From Pseudomonadota bacterium (GTDB lineage Bacteria; Pseudomonadota; Gammaproteobacteria; Xanthomonadales; Rhodanobacteraceae), in contig JANXVS010000434.1 of the NCBI GenBank assembly GCA_025351555.1, positions 1-5,193 on the forward strand: DNA of 5,193 nucleotides, written 5' to 3'. Position 1 is the first letter of the stretch. The number at the start of each line of letters is the position of its first letter. Both the position numbers and the translations under genes were made by a program. Under the pieces are notes generated by a model. That model saw only the letters and a program-made list of their open reading frames with translations. It ran no database searches and was not told where the DNA came from. Positions 1-5,193 of this stretch are shown here, one piece after another.

Positions 1-2015
1 AGTTGCTCGGTGCGTATATAATTATACTTCTCGCTGGACACCGAGGCTTCGGTCGCCGCGTCGCGCAGGATGCGCGGATGCAGGAACACCATGAGATTCT
101 GTTTCTGGTGATCGTTGCTGCGGTAGCGGAACAGGTTGCCAATCAGCGGTATATCGCCGAGCGCCGGCACCTTCTGCACGTTGTCCTTGACGTTGTCCGA
201 GATCAGGCCGCCGAGCACGAGCAGGGAATCGTCCTTGATCAGTACCGTGGTCTGCACCTCGCGCTTGCTGGTGATGAGATCGACCGCGCCCTGCACCGGC
301 GGCAGCAGGTTGGAAACTTCCTGATGAATGTCCAGGCGGACTGAGTCGCCGGAATTGATGTGTGGCGTGACCTTGAGAGTCAAGCCGACGTCTTTGCGCT
401 GGATGGTTTGGAACGGATTGCCGATGCCGCTGCTGCTGCCACTCGTGCCACCAGTCGAGCCGCCGGTGTTGGTGGTGTACGAGCCAGTGAGGAAGGGCAC
501 TTCCTGGCCGACCTTGATCATCGCTTCCTGGTTGTCCAAGGTCATCACCGAGGGCGTGGAAAGGATATTGTTCTTGCCGTCGCTGCGCAGCGCTGAGACC
601 AATGCGCCGAGACTCAGCAGATGCTGGCCGGCTAGCGTGATCGTGTCGAAATAGCCGATGTTGAAGCCATTGCCGACAGTGACAGCAGGGCCGCCCTTGC
701 TGTTCAAACCCGCGGTCGCGGTGAGGATGTTGTTGCCGGGCGTGTTGCCGGTGAAGTTCGTGCCGCCGATCACGTGCGCCTTGTCGCCAATGGGAAACTG
801 CCACTGCACGCCGAGCTCGTTTGCAGTTTCGTCGGACACTTCGGCGATGACGGCCTCGATCAGCACCTGGGCGCGGCGAATGTCGAGCTGCCGTATCACC
901 GAGGCGAGTGAGCGGAATACCGCCGGCGGCGCGCTGATCACCAATGCATTGTCTTCCTCGTGCGCCTGGATCGTCGCCGTCGCTGCGCCGCCGGAGGACG
1001 CTGCGGCATTTGTTGTATTTGTCGCATTTGCGGCGGCGCCAGCCTTGCCCGGCGGTGTTTCGCCGGTAAGGGTCGAGGCAACGCCTTGCAGGATCGGCAC
1101 CAGATCTTTGGCGCTGGCGTAATTCAGATAGACGACTTGGGTATCACCGCCATTGGCAACTGGCGTATCCAGATGCGTCACCAACGCGCGCAGGCGCAGA
1201 CGCCCGCTCTTGCCGCCGGAGAGCAGGATCGAGTTGGTGCGCTCGTCGGCGAACACGCGTGGTGCGTCACCACTGAGATCGGGCGTTTTCGTGTCGGCCA
1301 GCTGGGTCAGGATGCGCGCCACTTCCGCGGCGCTGGCGTGCTGCAGCGGAATGACCTCGACGCCGGCGTCGGATACGGTATCGATGCGCTCGATGATGCT
1401 GACGATGCGCTCGACATTGCCGGCGCGATCGGAAATCACCAGCGAATTGGAACCCGGATGCGCGATCAACTGCGCGCCCTGCGGCATCAACGGGCGCAGG
1501 ATCGGTACGAGTTCGGTTGCGGAAATATGCCTGACCGGCACGATCTGGGTGACCAGTTCGTCCGATTCATGCCCGTGCACGCCATTCAGGCCACCGGTGC
1601 CATCCTGCTGCGCGACGGCCTCGGGCACGATCTTGATCATGCTGCCGGACTTGATCGCCGCGTAGCCGTGCACGCGCAGCACCGACAGGAATACGTCATA
1701 GATTTCGTCCGGCTTCATCGGCCGCGCCGATACCACCGTGACCTTGCCCTGTACGTTCGGGCCGATGATGAAATTCTTGCCAGTGATCTCCGACACCGTG
1801 GCGATCAGCACCTGGATGTCGGCATCTTTCAGATTCAGCGTGTGCGTGCCGGGCGGATTGGTGGCGTCGGCCTTTGGCGCCGGCGGCGTCGCGACCACGC
1901 CCATCGACGGGCTGCCAGGCGAGATCGACATTGCAGCCGGTGGATCACTGGCGCGCGCCGAGGCGGCGATGGCGGCGAGGCTCAAGACAGCGGCAAGGCA
2001 GAAGCGGCTCATCAT
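1..2015 (-). CDS. gspD: Type II secretion system secretin GspD, 3' end cut by window edge
   Basis: This is the outer-membrane secretin that forms the multimeric channel through which the T2SS exports folded periplasmic proteins. The frame is open from the ATG at 2015 to base 1 (671 full codons, no stop). Visible parts in order: a Sec signal peptide (residues 1-22, hydrophobic core, ASARA cleavage motif); an N0 domain (about 58-132, LNLKDADIQVLI, PDEIYDVFLSVL); N1 (about 152-212); N2 (about 217-285); N3 (about 291-378); and the secretin core from about 379 (QVLIEAVIAEV), with VGQEVPFLTG at 502-511 and the family signature VPALGDIPLIGNLF at 616-629. The last residues (KYNYIRTEQ) match the usual end of the secretin core, so only the short C-terminal or pilotin-binding part is missing. 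A second ATG follows immediately; the first was chosen because GAGA sits 8 nt upstream. Two low-complexity stretches lie at 323-348 and 512-533. gspC is just upstream, so co-transcription is likely. Confidence 0.95.
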   Translation of the reverse strand, partial: MMSRFCLAAVLSLAAIAASARASDPPAAMSISPGSPSMGVVATPPAPKADATNPPGTHTLNLKDADIQVLIATVSEITGKNFIIGPNVQGKVTVVSARPMKPDEIYDVFLSVLRVHGYAAIKSGSMIKIVPEAVAQQDGTGGLNGVHGHESDELVTQIVPVRHISATELVPILRPLMPQGAQLIAHPGSNSLVISDRAGNVERIVSIIERIDTVSDAGVEVIPLQHASAAEVARILTQLADTKTPDLSGDAPRVFADERTNSILLSGGKSGRLRLRALVTHLDTPVANGGDTQVVYLNYASAKDLVPILQGVASTLTGETPPGKAGAAANATNTTNAAASSGGAATATIQAHEEDNALVISAPPAVFRSLASVIRQLDIRRAQVLIEAVIAEVSDETANELGVQWQFPIGDKAHVIGGTNFTGNTPGNNILTATAGLNSKGGPAVTVGNGFNIGYFDTITLAGQHLLSLGALVSALRSDGKNNILSTPSVMTLDNQEAMIKVGQEVPFLTGSYTTNTGGSTGGTSGSSSGIGNPFQTIQRKDVGLTLKVTPHINSGDSVRLDIHQEVSNLLPPVQGAVDLITSKREVQTTVLIKDDSLLVLGGLISDNVKDNVQKVPALGDIPLIGNLFRYRSNDHQKQNLMVFLHPRILRDAATEASVSSEKYNYIRTEQ

Positions 2016-2023
2016 TGTATATT

Positions 2024-2027
2024 TCTC
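2024..2027 (-). promoter_or_regulatory. Weak Shine-Dalgarno before gspD
   Basis: GAGA on the minus strand ends 8 nt before the ATG at 2015 and 11 nt before the adjacent ATG at 2012. The spacing favours the first ATG. The whole 33-nt gspC-gspD gap is AT-rich in an otherwise GC-rich window, which should keep this ribosome binding site unstructured. Confidence 0.45.
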
Positions 2028-2048
2028 TAAAATTTTACAAATGCGCAA

Positions 2049-2948
2049 TCAATGCAGGTTCAGAGTCAGCGTGGCCGGCTTGCCGTCACGCATCACTGTC
2101 ACTTGCAGGCTCGTGGCGTCTTTCAGATTGTCCATGAATTGCTGCGGGTTCGACAGGCTCGTGAGCGATGTGCCGTTGACCGTGGTGATGAGATCGGTGG
2201 GCTTGAGTCCGGCCTGGCTCATCAGCGCACCGATCTGACCGCCGCCGGACAGGCGCGCGCCAGCGATCTTGCCGTTCTCGAACACCGGCTCCACGTGTAC
2301 CTGCTTGGCGAGCTCCGCGGGATCGATCTGCAACTGCTTCTGAGCCTTGCTCCAATCCAGCGCGCCGTGCGCCATCTGCGGTGGCACGTAAGTTGGTGGC
2401 ACGCTCAGGGCCTTGCCCGGCGCTGAGCTGGCCAGATTCTGCCGATTGGCTTCCGGCAGCTCCGGCGCGTGCGCTTCCGGCCGCGGCAGTTGCAGGGTTT
2501 CGGCCGCGCCTTCATGGCTGAGCACCACATGATCGGTATAGACCTCGGTGAGCTTGGCGCCGGCAACGTCGTCGCCAACATTGTAACTGCGCTCGCCGCC
2601 TTGTTCATCGGCAATCATGGCGATGCCCTGCTTGGGATCGGGCAAGGCCAGGGTGCCGCGCAACGTCAACTTGAGCGTGGTCGCCGGCGCATTGCGCGCG
2701 AGCTGGGCCAGATTGACACTTTGTGGATTACCGAACAAATGCCACAGACTGATCGATTGCGCCGTAGCGGTAGCCGGCGTCCGCGGCGCAACGGCGGCCA
2801 GGTCGCTGCCGGCATCGGCGTGAGGCAGGGCCAGCCAGACCAGCCGCACTAGCAACCACACGCAGATCAAGCCGGCGATCACGCAGATCGCCAGCGCAGC
2901 ATGCCGCGACAGGCGTTCGTGGTCGGTGGTGCGTAGCGAATTGAGCAT
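2049..2948 (-). CDS. gspC: Type II secretion system inner-membrane protein GspC with C-terminal PDZ domain
   Basis: GspC is a bitopic inner-membrane protein that links the T2SS assembly platform to the secretin: its periplasmic homology region (HR) binds GspD N-domains, and the C-terminal domain contributes to substrate recognition. From the ATG at 2948 it is 299 residues: a short basic cytoplasmic tail (1-16), one membrane helix (about 17-41, rich in L, V, I, A and W), a Pro/Ala linker, the WHLFG motif at 69-73, and an HR domain about 90-155 (LRGTLALPDPKQGIAMIAD, then SYNVGDDV, then VVLSHEGAAETLQLPR). A Pro-rich linker follows, then a PDZ domain about 215-299 (GARLSGGG, SQAGLKPTDLITTVNG, VMRDGKPATLTLNL). 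Length and layout fit the family. A GTG in the same frame at 2996 would add 16 residues; neither start has a good Shine-Dalgarno. ATG 2948 is preferred because it leaves a short cytoplasmic tail. The stop lies 33 nt before gspD. Confidence 0.9.
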   Translation of the reverse strand: MLNSLRTTDHERLSRHAALAICVIAGLICVWLLVRLVWLALPHADAGSDLAAVAPRTPATATAQSISLWHLFGNPQSVNLAQLARNAPATTLKLTLRGTLALPDPKQGIAMIADEQGGERSYNVGDDVAGAKLTEVYTDHVVLSHEGAAETLQLPRPEAHAPELPEANRQNLASSAPGKALSVPPTYVPPQMAHGALDWSKAQKQLQIDPAELAKQVHVEPVFENGKIAGARLSGGGQIGALMSQAGLKPTDLITTVNGTSLTSLSNPQQFMDNLKDATSLQVTVMRDGKPATLTLNLH

Positions 2949-2958
2949 GCAAGGTCGG

Positions 2959-2979
2959 CGCGCTGGGGATACCAGCGCG
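2959..2979. repeat. Perfect 8-bp inverted repeat next to the gspC start
   Basis: CGCGCTGG (2959-2966) and CCAGCGCG (2972-2979) are exact reverse complements separated by 5 nt. In the gspC transcript this would form a GC-rich hairpin ending 10 nt upstream of the ATG at 2948, where it could hinder ribosome access. If translation starts at GTG 2996 the hairpin lies inside the coding sequence. No T-run follows on either strand, so it is not a good terminator. Confidence 0.5.
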
Positions 2980-3003
2980 GACTTTAGCAGGAACACGTTA
3001 GTT

Positions 3004-3021
3004 AGATCGGCGCTTGAACAG
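3004..3021. repeat. Near-copy of the rhlB 3' terminus (direct repeat, copy 1)
   Basis: This 18-nt segment, AGATCGGCGCTTGAACAG, matches 3133-3150 (AGATCAGCGCTTGAACAG) at 17 of 18 positions in the same orientation, 129 nt apart. The second copy contains the rhlB stop codon and its last codons (LFKR). The single difference falls in the stop codon: TGA in rhlB, CGA here. The flanking bases do not match, so it is a short repeat and not an extended duplication. Confidence 0.7.
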
Positions 3022-3072
3022 GATCAGCACTCTTGTTTAGCGCTTATCCTCAGCCACAAACGCGATGCCCTT

Positions 3073-3103
3073 GGAAGAAAACCCTTCTCCCACCGGGAGA
3101 AGG
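3073..3103 (-). terminator. Probable intrinsic terminator of rhlB; REP-like hairpin
   Basis: CCTTCTCCC (3083-3091) and GGGAGAAGG (3095-3103) form a perfect 9-bp stem with a 3-nt loop. Read on the minus strand, the stem is followed by GTTTTCTTCC, a short U-rich tract, and begins 32 nt past the rhlB stop. That is the layout of a Rho-independent terminator for rhlB. No T-run follows on the plus strand. The stem also resembles CCTTCTCCC/GGGAGAAGG-type dispersed intergenic hairpins that I recall as common in Xanthomonadales, so it may be a captured repeat; this is from memory. Confidence 0.65.
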
Positions 3104-3106
3104 CAA

Positions 3107-3121
3107 AAGCTCGCTGAGCTT
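3107..3121. repeat. Small inverted repeat just past the rhlB stop
   Basis: AAGCTC (3107-3112) and GAGCTT (3116-3121) are exact reverse complements with a 3-nt loop. The hairpin is 3 nt from the larger one at 3083-3103, so the two could form tandem stem-loops at the 3' end of the rhlB mRNA, or be two halves of a paired REP-like element. Confidence 0.45.
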
Positions 3122-3135
3122 CGACGCGAATAAGA

Positions 3136-4818
3136 TCAGCGCTTGAACAGCTTGCCGAGACGGCGGAAAAATCCCGGCTTCTTGTGTGTCTCTGCTGGTG
3201 TGGCGTCGGTAACGGCTGCCGTCGTCGTGGCATGGCCCTCTTTTCCGCGGCCTCGCTGGCGATTTTCCTGGCGTTTGCCCGCCGCGGCCTCGCCCACCGC
3301 GCCGGTTGCCGGCGCTGCGGCTTCTGCACCTTCACCACCACGGCGGCCGCGACCGCCGCGCCGACTGCGCTTGGGCACGCCCGAAGACGCGTCCGTTTTC
3401 GCTGCGCCGCTGGGCTCTGGCATGCTGCGCGCCGGCGCTACAGGTGCTGGCGCTGGCGTAGCTCGTGGCGCGTCACGCCGCGGCGCACGTTGACCTGAGC
3501 GCGGCTGGCCCGGGCGCGGACTCGAGCGCGGACTCGAGCGCGAACCCGAGCGTGAACTCGAACGCGGTGGCGGTGCGGTTTCAATCGAACCGTCATCCTC
3601 TTCCACGCTGACCGGCAGCGGTGTGGTGCGCACGCGCGGCGGTGGCGCGACCAGCAATTCGGGTTCCACGCGCGCGACCGGGATTTTCTGGCCAATATAG
3701 GCCTCGATGTCAGGCAAACCTTGCGCATACATATCGCAGGCGAAACTGATGGCATCACCCTCGGCGCCCAGGCGCGCGGTGCGGCCGATGCGGTGCACGT
3801 AGTCTTCCGCATCCTGCGGCAAGTCATAATTGAACACGTGGCTGACGTCGGGAATATGCAGACCGCGCGCGGCCACGTCGGTGGCGATCAGGATTTCAAT
3901 TTCACCGCGCTGGAACTTGCCGAGCAGGCTCTGGCGCTTCTTCTGCGGTACGTCGCCGGACAGCATGCCCACGGCGAAACCCTGGCGTTCCAGGCGCCGT
4001 GCAACTTTCTCGGCGGCCACCTTCATGTTGACGAAGACCATGCTGCGCCGCGCATCGGTGCGTGACAACAAGCTGATCAGCAGCGGCAGTTTTTCCTCGC
4101 TCGCCGGAAAATAGATGAGCTGGCGCACGCGATCGGCGGTGATGTTTTCGCTTTCGACCGTGAGCTTCTCCGGCTCGTTCATGTGCTCGTAGGCCAGTTC
4201 CAGCACGCGATGACTCAAGGTGGCCGAGAACAGCAGGCACTGGCGGCGTTCGCGCTCGGGCAGGCGCCGCAGGATGTAGCGCACGTCCTTGATGAAGCCC
4301 AAGTCAAACATGCGATCGGCTTCGTCGATCACCATCACTTCGACAGCGCGGAACGAGAACACGTGCTGTTTGAAGTAGTCGAGCAGGCGCCCGGGCGTGG
4401 CAATGACGATGTCGACGCCGCCGCGCAATTGATCGCGCTGCTTGTCGTAATCGACGCCGCCGTAGATCAGCGCGGATTTGATCCCGGTACCGCGGCCCAG
4501 ACTCTGGAAATCTTTCTCGATCTGGATCGCCAACTCGCGCGTCGGCGCAATGATCAGCGCGCGTGGGTCGCTCGGACCGCGCTCGGCCAGCGCCGGCTGG
4601 GTGAGCATGCGCTGCATGATCGCGACCAGGAACGCGGCGGTCTTGCCGGTGCCGGTCTGCGCTTGCCCTGCAACATCGCGGCCAGCCAGCGCCAACGGCA
4701 GGGTCAACGCCTGGATCGGGGTGCAGCGGGTGAAGCCGGCGGCATGCAGGCCAGAAAGCAGACTCGGTTGCAGATCGAAGCTGTCGAAGAAGATATCGGT
4801 AAGCGGTTGTTGTGCCAT
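3136..4818 (-). CDS. rhlB: DEAD-box ATP-dependent RNA helicase RhlB
   Basis: RhlB unwinds structured RNA using ATP; in E. coli it is the helicase of the RNase E degradosome. This protein has 560 residues, much longer than E. coli RhlB (about 420) but similar to Xanthomonas-type RhlB. All core motifs are intact: Q motif GFTRCTPIQ (28-36), motif I AQTGTGKT (53-60), PTRELA (92-97), TPGR (141-144), DEAD (165-168), SAT (198-200), VFVN (261-264), [11 protein letters not shown] (312-322) and HRIGRTAR (342-349). The core ends near 390. The tail (about 391-560) is low-complexity and basic: a Ser/Arg repeat (420-435), Pro/Ala stretches, an RGG-like patch (484-495) and an amphipathic basic end [12 protein letters not shown]. 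Such tails probably bind RNA or partners. The ATG at 4818 starts just before the conserved [12 protein letters not shown] segment; no good Shine-Dalgarno precedes it. It is divergent from trxA, as in E. coli, which supports RhlB over other DEAD-box paralogues. Confidence 0.95.
   Translation of the reverse strand: MAQQPLTDIFFDSFDLQPSLLSGLHAAGFTRCTPIQALTLPLALAGRDVAGQAQTGTGKTAAFLVAIMQRMLTQPALAERGPSDPRALIIAPTRELAIQIEKDFQSLGRGTGIKSALIYGGVDYDKQRDQLRGGVDIVIATPGRLLDYFKQHVFSFRAVEVMVIDEADRMFDLGFIKDVRYILRRLPERERRQCLLFSATLSHRVLELAYEHMNEPEKLTVESENITADRVRQLIYFPASEEKLPLLISLLSRTDARRSMVFVNMKVAAEKVARRLERQGFAVGMLSGDVPQKKRQSLLGKFQRGEIEILIATDVAARGLHIPDVSHVFNYDLPQDAEDYVHRIGRTARLGAEGDAISFACDMYAQGLPDIEAYIGQKIPVARVEPELLVAPPPRVRTTPLPVSVEEDDGSIETAPPPRSSSRSGSRSSPRSSPRPGQPRSGQRAPRRDAPRATPAPAPVAPARSMPEPSGAAKTDASSGVPKRSRRGGRGRRGGEGAEAAAPATGAVGEAAAGKRQENRQRGRGKEGHATTTAAVTDATPAETHKKPGFFRRLGKLFKR
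3514..3561. repeat. 12-bp tandem repeat, four units, inside rhlB
   Basis: Four consecutive 12-nt units of the form GCGCGGACTCGA occur. The first two are identical, the third and fourth differ at a few positions, and a partial fifth follows. On the minus strand they encode residues 420-435 of RhlB as four tetrapeptides: [16 protein letters not shown]. The unit length is a multiple of three, so copy-number change by slippage would lengthen or shorten the tail without a frameshift. Confidence 0.85.
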
Positions 4819-4936
4819 TCTAGGGAATCGTTAGCCGGTTTGGCGGCGCGCCGAATTGGCGGCCGTTGTGGTAAGTCTGTGTGCCGCAGCGCGGTCTTGA
4901 CCGTGCTGTCTTGAATCGGGTCGCACGCGGCCCAAC

Positions 4937-4965
4937 TTGAATTGCACGGCGGCTTGGGCTCAAAT
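4937..4965 (+). promoter_or_regulatory. Tentative sigma-70 promoter of trxA
   Basis: TTGAAT (4937-4942, 4 of 6 matches to the -35 consensus) and TCAAAT (4960-4965, 4 of 6 to the -10) are separated by 17 nt. Transcription would start near 4972, giving a leader of about 110 nt before the trxA GTG. This is the best pair I found in the 262-nt rhlB-trxA gap, but both boxes are imperfect. I found no comparable pair for rhlB on the opposite strand. Confidence 0.3.
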
Positions 4966-5041
4966 GGGGCGTCCGGCAACCAGAACTTGAAGCCCACGCA
5001 CGAGCGCAATGGCGCCAGTGTAGCCCAAGCGCGGCCCGACC

Positions 5042-5055
5042 GCCGCATTTGCGGC
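5042..5055 (+). repeat. Small GC-rich hairpin in the trxA leader
   Basis: GCCGC (5042-5046) can pair with GCGGC (5051-5055) around a 4-nt loop ATTT, ending 14 nt before the trxA ribosome binding site. It is short and could be chance in GC-rich sequence; there is no T-run to make it a terminator. Confidence 0.3.
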
Positions 5056-5069
5056 ATTACAACGAACGC

Positions 5070-5074
5070 GGAGA
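5070..5074 (+). promoter_or_regulatory. Ribosome binding site of trxA
   Basis: GGAGA at 5070-5074, with GGAG ending 7 nt before the GTG at 5081, is a strong Shine-Dalgarno at ideal spacing. It decides the GTG start, since no in-frame ATG is available near the conserved N-terminus. Confidence 0.85.
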
Positions 5075-5080
5075 ACACCA

Positions 5081-5193
5081 GTGAGTGCAGGTATTGCCCA
5101 GGTCAACGACGACCAATTCGAAGAACAGGTACTTAAATCCAGCGAGCCGGTGCTGGTGGATTTCTGGGCGGAATGGTGCGGCCCATGCAAGAT
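5081..5193 (+). CDS. trxA: Thioredoxin TrxA, N-terminal part, 3' end cut by window edge
   Basis: Thioredoxin is the small cytoplasmic protein that reduces disulfides in ribonucleotide reductase, PAPS reductase and other partners, and is itself recharged by thioredoxin reductase. Only 37 codons and 2 bases are visible, of the usual 105-110. They hold the diagnostic part: [14 protein letters not shown], with the redox-active Cys33 and Cys36 in WCGPC and the buried catalytic-support Asp27 (Asp26 in E. coli numbering). Translation starts at GTG, supported by GGAGA 7 nt upstream. The gene is divergent from rhlB, which matches the gammaproteobacterial order rhlB-trxA-rho, so rho would be expected to the right of the window. 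Family assignment is firm; a second thioredoxin paralogue is unlikely given the neighbour. Confidence 0.93.
   Translation, partial: MSAGIAQVNDDQFEEQVLKSSEPVLVDFWAEWCGPCK

Larger units (their letters stand above)
2949..3135. other. Gap between rhlB and gspC without a convincing gene
   Basis: This stretch separates the rhlB stop from the gspC ATG. It contains a terminator-like hairpin (3083-3103), a smaller hairpin (3107-3121), a near-copy of the rhlB 3' end (3004-3021) and the inverted repeat at 2959-2979. A promoter for gspCD would be expected here, but I found no -35/-10 pair good enough to call. Frames crossing it have no ribosome binding site and no recognisable protein. Confidence 0.6.

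Noticed and set aside
22..804. Minus-strand frame of 260 codons overlapping gspD
   Set aside because: It is an out-of-frame reading of gspD on the same strand, with a Gln/Arg/His-rich product and no start signals; the gspD frame shows clear secretin motifs.
960..2030. Long plus-strand open frame of 356 codons opposite gspD
   Set aside because: It is antisense to a well-supported secretin, has no ribosome binding site or recognisable domain, and its His/Arg/Asp-rich composition is typical of a shadow frame in GC-rich DNA.
3024..3341. Minus-strand frame of 105 codons spanning the rhlB 3' end and the gap
   Set aside because: It covers the rhlB tail out of frame and reads through the hairpins; no family match and no ribosome binding site.
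4840..4863. TTGGCGGC direct repeat and the GGCGCGCC palindrome upstream of rhlB
   Set aside because: Short GC-rich words expected by chance in this composition; no further structure around them.
4183..4914. Plus-strand open frame of 243 codons opposite the rhlB 5' half
   Set aside because: It mirrors the helicase coding sequence and ends inside the promoter gap; its translation resembles no known protein and reflects codon bias on the other strand.
4896..4990. Four CTTGA copies (4896, 4910, 4936, 4986) as possible regulator sites in the rhlB-trxA gap
   Set aside because: Spacings of 14, 26 and 50 nt are irregular and the flanks differ; a 5-mer repeated in about 100 nt is weak evidence. Only the copy with a matching -10 was kept, as a tentative promoter.

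Overview
The window comes from a GC-rich bacterium, most likely a gammaproteobacterium of the Xanthomonadales (Xanthomonadaceae or Rhodanobacteraceae type). This is inferred from the protein sequences. The DEAD-box helicase closely resembles Xanthomonas-type RhlB as I remember it, including a long basic C-terminal tail. The divergent rhlB/trxA gene pair is the arrangement known from gammaproteobacteria such as E. coli (rhlB, trxA, rho).

Layout, left to right. Bases 1-2015 (minus strand) hold gspD, the outer-membrane secretin of the type II secretion system (T2SS); it is cut by the left edge and lacks its extreme C-terminus. Bases 2049-2948 (minus) hold gspC, the inner-membrane T2SS protein that contacts the secretin; it lies 33 nt upstream of gspD in the usual C-then-D operon order. 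Bases 2949-3135 carry no convincing gene. They contain two hairpins, one of which looks like the rhlB terminator, and a short degenerate copy of the 3' end of rhlB. Bases 3136-4818 (minus) hold complete rhlB. Bases 4819-5080 are a divergent intergenic region with a tentative trxA promoter and a clear ribosome binding site. Bases 5081-5193 (plus) are the first 37 codons of trxA, including the WCGPC active site; the rest runs off the right edge.

Functionally there are two units. gspC-gspD begins a T2SS operon that would continue to the left; HR-domain binding of GspC to the secretin N-domains couples the inner-membrane platform to the outer-membrane channel. rhlB and trxA are housekeeping genes for RNA unwinding and turnover and for disulfide reduction. 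All genes are standard families, and I see no undescribed system. The points of interest are small: a 12-bp tandem repeat building the RhlB tail, a rhlB-end repeat and hairpin cluster before gspC, an uncertain gspC start, and low-complexity inserts in GspD.
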